Source: Micromonospora sp. NBC_00421 | Lineage (GTDB): Bacteria > Actinomycetota > Actinomycetes > Mycobacteriales > Micromonosporaceae | Reading direction: 5' to 3' | Length of the DNA stretch: 64,000 nucleotides | Assembly: GCF_036017915.1 (NCBI RefSeq) | Contig: NZ_CP107929.1 | Location: 930,001-994,000, forward strand | Shown here: piece by piece, positions 51,851 through 60,956 of the stretch | How positions within the stretch are numbered: the first letter of the stretch is position 1 | Layout of the letters: the number at the start of each line of letters is the position of its first letter | Translations under genes and position numbers: made by a program | The notes under the pieces: model-generated | Told to the model about the DNA's origin: nothing | Database searches by the model: none | Seen by the model: the letters and a program-made list of their open reading frames with translations, nothing else

Positions 51851-52786
51851 TTAACCGGCTTGGCGCTGAAGCCGATGGTCGTCGGCGGTGGTGAGCCAAG
51901 AGCCGTCGCCGAACGGTTCGTAGTCGTACTGTTCCCCAGGCAAGGGGGCCAGCTGCCCTCGGACCGCGCCGGTTCGCGGATCGACGATGTACCGCTCGAA
52001 CCCCTCCTCCTCATCGTCGGCCTCGCCGACGACTGTCACAACGGCGGTGTCGTCGCCGAGGTAGCAGCCAACCCACTCGACGAACACGCCGTCGCGATCA
52101 CGTCCGAGCGACTCCGCCGTTACTCGCGCGACGACTGCGCCGTCGGGATACGCATGGAAAGCGGCATCATGCTGATCGTGGTCCACAGTCATGAAATGGC
52201 GGCCGTCCGGCGCTACGGCGACAAGGACGCGATCCGGCCATGGATACTCGGTCAGCTCGATCCGACCGTTCTCGAAGCGACCCCGGTAGATCAGCGAGCC
52301 ATCCTGTCCTTCCCCCACACTCAGCAGCATGTGCCTGCCGTCTGGATGGGTGAAGTGTCTGCCCCCGTGACCGGCCGAACACAAGTCCACCTGCGCCACC
52401 ACCCGGCCGGTGCCCGCGTCGACGGCCAACCACTGATCGGCGCCGGTACCGCGCGCCATCGCGTCAGGTCGGAACACCCACACGATCATTCCGTCCAACG
52501 AGTAGGCGCAGCAGGTATGGGCGATGGGCCACGGTGCCGCAGCGGGGATGAAGTCGAGTTGCCACAGCCTCCGTCCGGTACGGTCGATACACGTCACGTG
52601 GTCGGGCATCGCGTACACGGCGCGGCTCAGGTCGGGTGCTATGGCATGGTCGTCCAACTCCATGTGCGCCCCAACGGGAAAGGTCGCCGCGGGCACCACG
52701 TCCGACACCGGCGCTGAGCCGACAGGAATCTCGTAGGCCAGCACAAGTCCATCCCGGTACCGGGAATGCACACGAGATCGCGTCAT
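51851..52786 (-). CDS. Hypothetical protein with beta-propeller-like repeats
   Basis: A 311-residue protein. Repeating strand-rich units contain SRAVYAMPDHVTCIDRTGRR, YSLDGMIVWVFRPD, WLAVDAGTGRVVAQVDLC, VAVAPDGRHFMTVDHDQHDA and RYIVDPRTGAVRGQLAPLPG, which suggests a WD40/PQQ-like propeller. The start is taken as ATG 52786; an upstream extension would run into fragments of other genes. No signal peptide is seen. The function is unknown. Confidence 0.65.
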   Translation of the reverse strand: MTRSRVHSRYRDGLVLAYEIPVGSAPVSDVVPAATFPVGAHMELDDHAIAPDLSRAVYAMPDHVTCIDRTGRRLWQLDFIPAAAPWPIAHTCCAYSLDGMIVWVFRPDAMARGTGADQWLAVDAGTGRVVAQVDLCSAGHGGRHFTHPDGRHMLLSVGEGQDGSLIYRGRFENGRIELTEYPWPDRVLVAVAPDGRHFMTVDHDQHDAAFHAYPDGAVVARVTAESLGRDRDGVFVEWVGCYLGDDTAVVTVVGEADDEEEGFERYIVDPRTGAVRGQLAPLPGEQYDYEPFGDGSWLTTADDHRLQRQAG

Positions 52787-52934
52787 GGCGCAGGACGGTA
52801 GCCGACCCGAAGGCGGGACTCGTGACCGACGTACCAGCCCAACCTCGCTGGACTTCGATCGTCGAGGCGGGGGCCCTCTCAGCGGCACGACCGGCCCCTC
52901 CTCCCACGCGGCCGCAACCTGATCCAGTTCGGGA

Positions 52935-53077
52935 TCATGGGCGGTGTAGGACGCAGATGACCTTGCCGAGGATCGTCGCGTGGCCGCCCGGTAGTGGGGG
53001 TTGCGGGGGACGAGTTCGGTGCGTCCGTTGCGGGTGCGGTACTGCTGTGATGCTGCAAACCCACGCAATGATCCCAT
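52935..53077 (-). pseudogene. LexA/S24-type C-terminal fragment, frameshifted
   Basis: Leftward the strand encodes RTRNGRTELVPRNPHY in one frame and PLPGGHATILGKVICVLHRP plus stop in the next. Together they match the end of LexA repressors (the MPHNPAY, PxPGDxATILGKVVxVLR region). The DNA-binding domain and the catalytic Ser are missing. Confidence 0.65.
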
Positions 53078-53109
53078 CCATCGCTTTCTCCATCGCGTCA
53101 GATCGAGCG

Positions 53110-53690
53110 ACCAACAGCCATACGGGTAACCACGCCTTGCCAGGGCCGAGCATCGCTAACCCGCTGCGCCCCCAGCCGCAGGATCGCCTCGTGCGGGACC
53201 ACCACGCCCTTCGGCGTCCCGGTGGAGCCGGAGGTGTACATGACGTACGCGGGATGCCGGACGGTCACCGGCACCGGCGCGGCCCGGTCGGCGGCCCCGG
53301 CCAGCGCGGCGGCCAGGTCAACTGTCGGCACCCCGGCCGGCATGTCCTGCACACCCCGGCTGGCACAGGGCGGAGCCGCACGCCGCTGTCGCGCAGGATC
53401 GTCCGGCTGCGGGCGGGCGGCTGGGCCACGTCGACTGGCACGTACGCCGCCCGGCGCGCAGCACGGCCAGGAACGCGGTGACCGCGTCCGCGCCCCGCTC
53501 GGCGGTCACGGCGACCCGTCCCCGGCCGTACCCCCGCCTCGACCAGGTGCCCCGCGAGCCCGGCGGCGGCGTCCAGCTCGCCGTAGCGCAGGCTCTTCCC
53601 GCCGTGTCGGACGGCGACCGCCTCCGGGTAGGCGCGCTTGAGCGCGGCAATCGCTCGCTCACCGCGCGCGGTGCCTGCGTGTGATGCCGG
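53110..53690 (-). pseudogene. NRPS adenylation-domain fragment
   Basis: Leftward, in mixed frames, the sequence encodes TQAPRAVSER, YPEAVAVRHGGKSLRYGELD, GYGRGRVAVTAERGADAVTA, FLAVLRAG and finally HPAYVMYTSGSTGTPKGVVV with PHEAIL. These are the A1 to A3 motifs of a nonribosomal peptide synthetase adenylation domain. Motifs A4-A10 are absent and frame changes occur near 53340 and 53440, so it is a remnant about 190 residues long. Confidence 0.8.
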
Positions 53691-53914
53691 CCGACGCAGG
53701 TGGGTCGAACAGGATTAGCCACCTCATGAAAGCCGTCGCTGACACTGGGGCGGGTGCCCTTAAGCACGTTGGCCCGTACCGTCCTGCCGACGGACGTGTC
53801 CTCACCTCACCCGTGAGCCTCCCCATCACCTCGTACCGGCCCAGTGCTCTGTCATCGACCGGCCAGCGCCGGGGGCAGACCGGCAGCCCCCGCCCCCGGG
53901 CTCAGGCTCCCTCG

Positions 53915-54643
53915 TCACCTCGTCAGGACGGCAAAGTCCTCGTGCGGGTGGTCTGGGTCGATCTCCGCGTACCACTGGGCGCCGGTCACCCGTATCCGCC
54001 TCGACTGCTTGCGGTTCCACTCCACCCGCATGCCGTGCCTGCGGAGCACCGGAAAGGCGACCTCGTCCAGGAACCGTTCCAGGTCGGCCTGGTAGCCGGC
54101 CTGCTGCTCGGCTTCGGACAGGGCGGCGTAGGCGTCCTCGTCGAAGTCCGCCGGTGGGTAGACGCCGTAGCCGAGGTAGACCTCGCCGTCCTCGCTCGCG
54201 ACCAGCGACTCCGTGTCCTGCTGGTGATACCAGAGGTATCCCTGCCAGTGCCGGGAGTCGTCCCGCTCGTCGTGGATCTCCGCCGCCGCGCAGGTGCCGC
54301 AACAGCTGAAGTCCTCCCTCGCCACCACGCCGAGCGCGGTGAGCTCCGCGAAGGCGCTGGTCAGATTGCTGCGCACCTCGCCCCAGCCACGCTGCTGTTC
54401 CCGCCGAACGGCCACGGCGGTGGCGTACGCCGCGCTGAGCTCCTCGTCGGTCGCACCGTGGCGCTGCTCGTCATCGTCGAAGTAGTCCAAGAACTCGTCG
54501 GCGTCGTCCTCGCCGCGCACCACGAAAGCCCAGATCTCGTCCTCGATCTCCGCCCGGCCCGGCTCCGCGATCCGCTCGGGCAGGAACCTGACGCCCTCGG
54601 GACGATCGTTGTAGATCCACTCAGTCACAGCGACGATCTTCAC
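53915..54643 (-). CDS. Hypothetical protein (DUF6891-like)
   Basis: A 242-residue acidic soluble protein starting MKIVAVTEWIYNDRPEGVRF. Notable segments are VVAREDFSCCGTCAAAEIHD with a Cys cluster, and GYLWYHQQDTESLVASEDGE. The C-terminus is MRVEWNRKQSRRIRVTGAQW. This pattern is common in uncharacterised actinobacterial proteins I recall as DUF6891. No membrane or signal sequence is seen, and the function is unknown. Confidence 0.78.
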   Translation of the reverse strand: MKIVAVTEWIYNDRPEGVRFLPERIAEPGRAEIEDEIWAFVVRGEDDADEFLDYFDDDEQRHGATDEELSAAYATAVAVRREQQRGWGEVRSNLTSAFAELTALGVVAREDFSCCGTCAAAEIHDERDDSRHWQGYLWYHQQDTESLVASEDGEVYLGYGVYPPADFDEDAYAALSEAEQQAGYQADLERFLDEVAFPVLRRHGMRVEWNRKQSRRIRVTGAQWYAEIDPDHPHEDFAVLTR

Positions 54644-54821
54644 ACGGACCTGCGACAGTGCCGCACTGGCACCTGCGCTGTCGTGCCCTGCGGTACGAGC
54701 CCACCCACGCCTTCGACCGACGACCCACCCCAGCCGACGCCACCGCAGTCGAACCCGCCTCAGCCAGAATCAACGTGGCGCCTTCGCTGGGGGCGTTCCG
54801 AGCGGACCACCGGCTGACGAG

Positions 54822-55085
54822 TCAGTTGGGCGGAGGAGGACACTCCAGCACCGCGATCGAGTTTCCGGCGGACAGCCCCAGGTGCGGGTGCCCGGAGAAG
54901 ATCCGGACCGCCTCGTCGTGCGAGGCCGCTCCCACGATCGTGTAGCCGGTCGTGGCGTCGACGAGGTCCTCGATCCCCTGTGCCGTGACCAGCTTCTTCG
55001 CGTTCACCGGAGCGCCAGGGTCGACGAGCGCCTTCTCGTTGGCCTGTGCCCATGACGCCCAGGCGTGGAGGAACTCAGTCTGCTG
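54822..55085 (-). pseudogene. YCII-related domain protein, C-terminal fragment
   Basis: Leftward it encodes TEFLHAWASWAQANEKALVD, PGAPVNAKKLVTAQGIEDLV and TTGYTIVGAASHDEAVRIFS to the stop at 54822. This is the C-terminal two-thirds of a YciI-like protein. The N-terminal strand is missing and no start codon fits, so the 5' end has probably been lost. Confidence 0.55.
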
Positions 55086-55332
55086 CTGCTACCCAAGTAC
55101 AACCTGGCTCAGCGTGCATACACCAGTATCGAATTGTGGAGGTCTTTGTCTTCCTCGACCGGCGATCTCCTGGCGGTCGGCGAGTGTCGAGCGATGTTCT
55201 GCTGTGCATCGGGTGTCCGCCTTTGGCGGTTGTCGGCGAGGTTTCAAGTCGTGGAGTGTGCGGCGTGGCTTTCGCCGCTGTGCTGGCTGTCGGCTCTGGG
55301 TGCGGGGGCGGTGGGTGATGTTCGGCAGGGGT

Positions 55333-56253
55333 TCAGCCGTGGTGGGTGGCGGGTCGTCGTCGGCGTCGTGGGCCGTCGTCGGGTGTGGTGGGGATGCCGA
55401 GGCGGCGTTCGACGATGCGGCGGCGGATTGTGCCTGCCGACTGTTGTATCTCGTCGGCGAGGGTGGTGTTCCGGTAGCGGCTGTAGCGGTAGAGGACGGT
55501 CAGCAGGCTGCTGGCGAGGAGGGCGATCACCAGGGTGGCGGCGGCCATGAAGAGCCAGGCGCTCCGGCGTCGGTCCGACAGGTGGGGGGAGACGGCCACC
55601 GCTGTGGCGGTCAGGGTCGTCACCGCCCAGCCGAGTACGAGGGTGGTGGTCGTGCGGTGTTCCCGTAGCCATCGGCGGGGGTCACGGTCGCGGCGTTGGC
55701 GCAGGGCCGGTAGGACATGGTCCAGCAGGAGCGTCAGGGCCCGGTCGAGCGCGGCCGGGTCCGCCTGTTCGGCCTCGGTGTGCTGGTGGACGACCCGGCG
55801 GAGGGTGCTGCGGATCTTGACGGGGTCGTTGGCGGGGATCTCGTCCGGTGGCCACTGCTCGTCGAACCGGCGTTGCCGGACGCTGCGGATCGCGGCCCAG
55901 GTGACCATGCCGGCGGGGATCGGCATGCCGAGCAGCCAGCCCAGGTATCCGGGCCAGCCGGCCTCCTGGGTGGCGGTGTTGATGCCGTAGCCGCCCACCG
56001 CGGCGACGAGCACGGCGGCGACCGGCTGCTGGACGCTCCTGACGTATTCGTGCTCGCGCATCCCCTGGACCAGTGTGTTCACCCGTTCGAGCCGCTGCCG
56101 CAGCAGGTAGGTGACGAAGGTGCTGACGAGGACCGTGGCCATCACCGCCACCGACCACACGGCGGCGGCGAACAACACCGGCGGCTCGTCGGCGGACGGC
56201 GCGGCCGCCAGTGCAAACCAGGTCACGTACGCCGATGTTAGGCGATCGGACAA
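55333..56253 (-). CDS. Hypothetical membrane protein
   Basis: A 306-residue protein with about five hydrophobic segments: VWSVAVMATVLVSTFVTYLL, VAAVLVAAVGGYGI, LGWLLGMPIPAGMVTWAAI, LVLGWAVTTLTATAVAV and WLFMAAATLVIALLASSLLT. A charged cytosolic loop sits in the middle and the C-terminus is Arg-rich. No family is recognised. It is monocistronic and separated from the SARP gene by about 80 bp. Confidence 0.72.
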   Translation of the reverse strand: MSDRLTSAYVTWFALAAAPSADEPPVLFAAAVWSVAVMATVLVSTFVTYLLRQRLERVNTLVQGMREHEYVRSVQQPVAAVLVAAVGGYGINTATQEAGWPGYLGWLLGMPIPAGMVTWAAIRSVRQRRFDEQWPPDEIPANDPVKIRSTLRRVVHQHTEAEQADPAALDRALTLLLDHVLPALRQRRDRDPRRWLREHRTTTTLVLGWAVTTLTATAVAVSPHLSDRRRSAWLFMAAATLVIALLASSLLTVLYRYSRYRNTTLADEIQQSAGTIRRRIVERRLGIPTTPDDGPRRRRRPATHHG

Positions 56254-56336
56254 ACCGGCAACGCCTGCTGCTGACGGTGATCCGCTTGTCGGTCGTGCCC
56301 TTACCGCCCGGCATCCGACAGAATCAGGCCTGCCTC

Positions 56337-58271
56337 CTAGGATGATCTAGGCGATGTGCGGTTCAGGTCATCCCGGGTCGGGCGGCGTCTTGGCTGTGCT
56401 GAGGGGGTGCGGTCCCCGCTGATGTCGGCGTGGCTCCCGCCGGGCCGCTCCGCCGCGCGGCCGGTGTCGCCGAAGGACGACTCCTCGGCCGCTGACCGCC
56501 GGGCGAACGCCCGCAGCAGGCCCCGCAGCTGGAACACGATGTGGCCGTCCTGCCGCTCGACGTCCAGGAGCCCGGCGTCCAGCAGTTCGGTGAGCGCGTC
56601 CTGTGCGTCCTGCTCGGCGACGCCCAGCAGGGGCGCGCACATCCAGTCCTGGAAGCGCAGGTCGTCCAGCCGGCTGACGCGCCGCAGCAGGCCCCGGGCC
56701 AGCGGGGTGAGACCCTGCCAGATCTCGTTGACCATCGCCACCAGGTCCAGACCGCCGTAGGACAGTTCGGTCAGCCGGCGGTGGTCGTCGTACAGGCGGA
56801 CGATCAGGTCCCGTACCGGCCAGTGCGGTTGGCTCTTCAGCCGCCCGGCGGCCAGCCGTAGCGCCAGCGGCTCACCGGCGCACAGGTCGGCCAGCAGGGC
56901 GATGTCGGCCGCCTCGGTGTCGACCCGCTCCTGGCCGACCGCCTTGGTGAGCAGTTCGACCGACTCCCGGGCCTCCAGTGGGCCGATGGTCAGCGTGGTC
57001 GCGCCGCCGAGCGCGGCCAGCCGGGTCCGGCTGGTCACGATCACCGAGCATGTCGGGCCGCCGGGTAGCAGCGGCGCCGCCTGCTGCCCGCTGGCCGCGT
57101 CGTCGAGGACCACGAGAAGCTGGCGGTCGCTGAGCAGGTTGCGGTACATGTCCGTCCGTTCCTCCAGGGTGTCGGGTACGGCCCGGCCCGGCACGCCGAG
57201 CGCGCCGAGGAAACGGGCCAGCACCCCACCGGTGTCGGCCGGGCGGGCGGTGCCGCCGAGCCGGGCGAACAGCTGGCCGTCCGGATACTCCTTGTCGAGG
57301 GCGTGGGCGACGTGCACAGCCAGGGTGGTCTTGCCCAGCCAGGGCCGGCCGGCGAGGATCACGATGGGCACGGCACGGGACCCGGCGTCGCGCGGTCCGC
57401 GCAGCGCCGTGCGCACCCGTTCGATCAGGTCCCGCCGGCCGGTGAAGTCGCCGATGTCAGCCGGTAGCAGGCGGGGCACGGCGGCCCGCACCGGTATCGG
57501 ACGGGACGCCTCCTCCGGCTCCAGCAGGTCGGCCAGTTCTCCGGCGAGAATCGCCCGCTCCAACCGGTGCAGCTCGGCCCCGGGCTCCAAGCCGAGCTGC
57601 TCCACGAACAGCTGCCGGCCGACCCGGTAGGTGTGCAGCGCCTCGGCCTGCCGTCCGCTGCGGTACAGCGCGATCATCAACCGTGCCCGCAGCCGCTCAC
57701 GGAACGGGTTCGCCGCGACCAGTTCGGCCAGCCCGCTGGCCAGCTCGTGGTGCTGGCCGAGCCGCAGTCGCACGTCGACGTATTCCTCGATCACCGCCAG
57801 CCGCCGTTCGGCCAGCTGGGTGCCGATCGACTGGACGAGTTGGCTGCGTACGCCGACCAGCGGGACAGCACCCCGCCACAGCCGCAGGGCGTCACGGAGC
57901 GCGTCGACCGCGTCGTGCGGCCGGCCCTGGCCCAGTAGCCGCCGGCCGGTAGCGACCAGATCGTTGAACTCCAGCAGATCCAGTTCCCGGTCGGTGCACT
58001 GGATCGAGTAGCCCGGCGGGCGGGTCACGATAGCGTCGGGCCGGCCGCCGGCGGTCATGGCCCGCCGGATGGCCGAGACGCAGATCCGGACCTGCTCCTT
58101 CGCGGTCCGTGGTGGCGTGTTGTCCCAGACGGCGTCCACGAGGCGCTCGACGGTCACCACCCGGTTGGGTTCGAGTAACAGCATGGAGAGAACGGTCCGC
58201 TGCCGAGGCGGGAACGACAGGTGGCCGGTCGTGCCGACGACCTCCAGTGGACCGAGAACGCGGAACCGCAC
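56337..58271 (-). CDS. SARP/AfsR-type regulator with NB-ARC ATPase domain
   Basis: A 644-residue activator. GTG 58271 starts RFRVLGPLEVVGTTGHLSFP, the OmpR-type winged helix of SARPs (residues 1-95). The BTAD domain follows (LVAANPFRERLRARLMIALY, LFVEQLGLEPGAELHRLERA). NB-ARC has the P-loop VILAGRPWLGKTTLAVHVAH and Walker B LLVVLDDAASGQQ. A C-terminal winged helix closes the protein; the TPR array of full AfsR is absent. Such proteins are pathway activators of antibiotic clusters, which fits the carrier protein and regulators to the right. Confidence 0.9.
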   Translation of the reverse strand: MRFRVLGPLEVVGTTGHLSFPPRQRTVLSMLLLEPNRVVTVERLVDAVWDNTPPRTAKEQVRICVSAIRRAMTAGGRPDAIVTRPPGYSIQCTDRELDLLEFNDLVATGRRLLGQGRPHDAVDALRDALRLWRGAVPLVGVRSQLVQSIGTQLAERRLAVIEEYVDVRLRLGQHHELASGLAELVAANPFRERLRARLMIALYRSGRQAEALHTYRVGRQLFVEQLGLEPGAELHRLERAILAGELADLLEPEEASRPIPVRAAVPRLLPADIGDFTGRRDLIERVRTALRGPRDAGSRAVPIVILAGRPWLGKTTLAVHVAHALDKEYPDGQLFARLGGTARPADTGGVLARFLGALGVPGRAVPDTLEERTDMYRNLLSDRQLLVVLDDAASGQQAAPLLPGGPTCSVIVTSRTRLAALGGATTLTIGPLEARESVELLTKAVGQERVDTEAADIALLADLCAGEPLALRLAAGRLKSQPHWPVRDLIVRLYDDHRRLTELSYGGLDLVAMVNEIWQGLTPLARGLLRRVSRLDDLRFQDWMCAPLLGVAEQDAQDALTELLDAGLLDVERQDGHIVFQLRGLLRAFARRSAAEESSFGDTGRAAERPGGSHADISGDRTPSAQPRRRPTRDDLNRTSPRSS

Positions 58272-58660
58272 GAATATGCTCCCTCTTTGAGATGAGGTGG
58301 CTTCGGCGCGTCCATCGCAAAATTGGCGATACTGCGCTGAAGGATCCCCCGTGCCGGCGGCATCTCGGGCTTGAGCCGTCTCTGGGAATGGTCGCTCGCC
58401 GATAGGCTCATCCCATTCATTCCGGACAAGCAGCGGACGCCTGGACCGTACCCGCAGGTCGTACCTGCGTGTCCAGCAAATCTTGCGGACAGCAATGGAC
58501 GCGGTGGGAATCCCGCGCGGCAGTCGCCACGCTGTTTGCGCAAATATTCGATGAACCACGGATGCGGTGACGCCGGTACTCCAGCCGCACTTTGCCCGCA
58601 TTGAGGTTTCGGCAGCTCATCGGCGTGATCGACGCCGGGACGGCGTCAGCCCGGTAACTG
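58272..58660. other. Intergenic region upstream of the SARP gene
   Basis: No gene is supported. The region is less GC-rich than average and should contain the promoter of the leftward SARP gene. Confidence 0.45.
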
Positions 58661-58855
58661 TTGGCGCGATTCGCGCACCGGTCCGGGCGGGCAGAGCCGC
58701 GCCGGCGGGTGCTGACCTACCTGGTCGGGTTGTTGTCGCCCCTGGCGACACGGGACGGCTGGACCTTGGCCGAGGCCGCCGGCGATGCGGCGCCGGACCG
58801 GATGCAGTGGCTGCTCGACCGGTCAGGGCGCGGTCGCCGACCGTCAGATTGGTGA
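58661..58855 (+). pseudogene. IS701-type transposase, N-terminal fragment
   Basis: The frame encodes RFAHRSGRAEPRRRVLTYLV, GLLSPLATRDGWTLAEAAGD and AAPDRMQWLL, matching the N-terminal region of IS701 transposases, including the one inside the CRISPR array (RRRARQYLCGLVSGLGRKNG...). It stops after about 60 residues. It belongs to a different subgroup from the CRISPR-borne copy and is not a copy of it. Confidence 0.75.
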
Positions 58856-58878
58856 CTTGCGGCGCGGCGCGGTCCGGA

Positions 58879-59682
58879 TCACGACCGCTGTTCGCCCAGC
58901 ACGCTGGCGACGACCTTCCACACGTCGGCGTCGCCCAACAGCCGCTCGCGGTCGACCCCGAACGACGTGCCGCGCACCGGATCCACCGGCAGCGTGTGAT
59001 CCCGCGAGGACAGGAACATCGGAGTTCCGACCCGCAGATCCAGTCCGCCCTGGGCGGCCAGGAGCAGGTAGGCCATGTACGCGGCGAATCCGTCGGTGAG
59101 CTCCCGGCGGATGACCTCGCCCAGGGACAGTCGGTCGGCGATCCCTGACATGAGTTGGTCGTACCGGTCGATCAACGCCGTGGCGACCCGCGGCAGGTCG
59201 TCCCGGCCGGTGGCGAGCAACTCCTGCGACCACCGCCGGGCATCGTCCAGCTCGCCTTCGGCCAGGTAGGCCGCGGAGGCCTGGACCGACGACACGAACT
59301 GGTCGCGGAGCGCGTCGTCCTGGACGGCGGCCGCGTCGAACAGCAGGACCGTGGGCGGTGTCGCGCCGGCCGTCGCGCTGACCGCGTCCGCGACACGTGT
59401 CGCCAGGGCGGTTCCGGCGCAGAAGCCCAGCACGGCCCGCACCGGGCGACGGGTCCCGAGCGCCTCGCCCACCCACTGTGCGATGTGCGCGTCCAGTCGC
59501 GAATCCGTGTGGAGGCCCGACCAGGCGAGATGGAGGAAGCACAACTCGACGGGTGCCCCGGCGGCCAGGTCGGAGAAGCCGGCTGCTGCCCGCCCGCCCG
59601 GGAAGTCCAGGCACAGGACCAGGTCACGCCCACGATCGCACAGTTCCCGCCACGTCGTCAGCTCCACCGTCCACCCTTTCAC
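58879..59682 (-). CDS. Thioesterase-like alpha/beta hydrolase with Cys nucleophile
   Basis: A protein of about 267 residues. VRAVLGFCAGTALATRVADA carries a G-x-C-x-G elbow instead of G-x-S-x-G. VLLFDAAAVQDD follows, and SSRDHTLPVDPVRG near the C-terminus could supply the catalytic His. The start is GTG 59682; GTG 59667 is an alternative. It is divergent from a stand-alone peptidyl carrier protein, so action on carrier-bound acyl or aminoacyl groups is plausible. The family is not recognised by name. Confidence 0.68.
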   Translation of the reverse strand: MKGWTVELTTWRELCDRGRDLVLCLDFPGGRAAAGFSDLAAGAPVELCFLHLAWSGLHTDSRLDAHIAQWVGEALGTRRPVRAVLGFCAGTALATRVADAVSATAGATPPTVLLFDAAAVQDDALRDQFVSSVQASAAYLAEGELDDARRWSQELLATGRDDLPRVATALIDRYDQLMSGIADRLSLGEVIRRELTDGFAAYMAYLLLAAQGGLDLRVGTPMFLSSRDHTLPVDPVRGTSFGVDRERLLGDADVWKVVASVLGEQRS

Positions 59683-59922
59683 TCGATCGCCAGCGCCCAG
59701 GCAACCCAGGGACGATATCGATCGTGTATCGCCTGGCGATCGCCTGCGCCCGTTCCGGGAGTGCCAGGGCGTGCCACCGGAGGACGGCGGGACTCCCGTC
59801 GACCGGGAAACCGGGCGAAAGACCCGAGATCGGCAATCCGGGAGGGCGGGAAGGCGACGCATTCTCCGGTGCCGATATCTATCGGATAGCCCACCAATAC
59901 CGGTGCGCAGAACAACAGACAG

Positions 59923-60249
59923 ATGGCTGATGTGTCGCACAGAACGAACACGGCGGATCTCCCGCCTCACGAGGGCGTCGATGACCCGACCACACCCTGC
60001 AGGACGACCAAGGAGGGGGTGACCGCGCTGTTCACCGCGTTGCTCGGCCGCGAGCGGGTCGGTGTCGACGACAACTTCTTCGCCCTCGGCGGCCATTCGC
60101 TGCTCGCCGCGCGACTGGTAGCGTTGGTGCGCTCGGACTTCCAGGTGGAGATGACGCTCCTCGATCTGTTCGACGACCCGACCGTGGCCGGTGTCGCGGC
60201 CTTCGTCGACCGGGTCTCCGGTGATCCGTGCGAAGGCGAGACGCGATGA
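59923..60249 (+). CDS. Stand-alone peptidyl/acyl carrier protein
   Basis: A 108-residue protein with a carrier domain at residues 30-100: VGVDDNFFALGGHSLLAARL, where Ser in GGHSL receives the phosphopantetheine arm, followed by LLDLFDDPTVAGVAAF. The GGHS context is typical of NRPS carrier domains rather than fatty-acid carriers. The first 28 residues are a flexible extension. It overlaps the response regulator gene as ATGA, so carrier and regulator are co-transcribed, which is an unusual pairing. Confidence 0.9.
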   Translation: MADVSHRTNTADLPPHEGVDDPTTPCRTTKEGVTALFTALLGRERVGVDDNFFALGGHSLLAARLVALVRSDFQVEMTLLDLFDDPTVAGVAAFVDRVSGDPCEGETR

Positions 60250-60938
60250 CCATCCGCGCACTCATCTGCGACGAACTGCCGGTCGTCCGGGACGGCATGC
60301 GGACGCTACTGGACGCGGTGCCGGACATCGACGTGATCGGGACGACCGACAACGGCATGGAAGCGATCATGCTGGCGCGCACCGCACGGCCCGACGTCGT
60401 GGTCACCGACCTGAACCTGCGGATCATCTCCGGCCTCGAGATGATCCGCCGGCTCGGCAAGGAGGACCCGCCGCCCAACATCGTCGTGTTCACCGCGTCC
60501 GACGCCGACAAGACCGTCAGCGACGTCCTGCACGCGGGCACGAGCTGCCTGCTCGGCAAGGACGCGAGCCCGCAGGAACTGGTCGCCGCGATCCGGGCGG
60601 CGGCCGCGGGTCGGGCCATGCTCGCCCCGAACGTCGCGCAGCGCCTGGTCACGTGGTTCCGCGAGCAACCGGACACCACGGCCCCGCCGCAGTATCCGGA
60701 GGTGACCGACCTGACCCCGCGTGAGCGGGAGGTGACACAGATGGTGGCTCGGGGTATGTCGACCGAGGACGTGGCCCGTGAGCTGATCATCGGCGTGGCC
60801 ACCGTGCGCACACATCTCTACCGGGTGCGCACCAAGCTCGGCGTCCGCGACCGCGCGCAGCTCGTGTCACTGGCCTACCGGTCCGGTCTCATTCAGTCGG
60901 ATGGGCGAGGTACTGACCTGGAGAAGCGGGCGAGCTGA
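60246..60938 (+). CDS. NarL/LuxR-type response regulator
   Basis: A 230-residue response regulator. The receiver domain starts IRALICDELPVVRDGMRTLL; the phospho-acceptor Asp is in VVVTDLNLRIISG, followed by IVVFTASDAD (Thr switch) and CLLGKDASPQEL (Lys). The C-terminal LuxR HTH reads LTPREREVTQMVARGMSTED and IGVATVRTHLYRVRTKLGV. No histidine kinase gene is adjacent. The LuxR HTH suggests control of the local biosynthetic genes. Confidence 0.93.
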   Translation: MTIRALICDELPVVRDGMRTLLDAVPDIDVIGTTDNGMEAIMLARTARPDVVVTDLNLRIISGLEMIRRLGKEDPPPNIVVFTASDADKTVSDVLHAGTSCLLGKDASPQELVAAIRAAAAGRAMLAPNVAQRLVTWFREQPDTTAPPQYPEVTDLTPREREVTQMVARGMSTEDVARELIIGVATVRTHLYRVRTKLGVRDRAQLVSLAYRSGLIQSDGRGTDLEKRAS

Positions 60939-60956
60939 CCTCGCTGTCGAGGGCGG

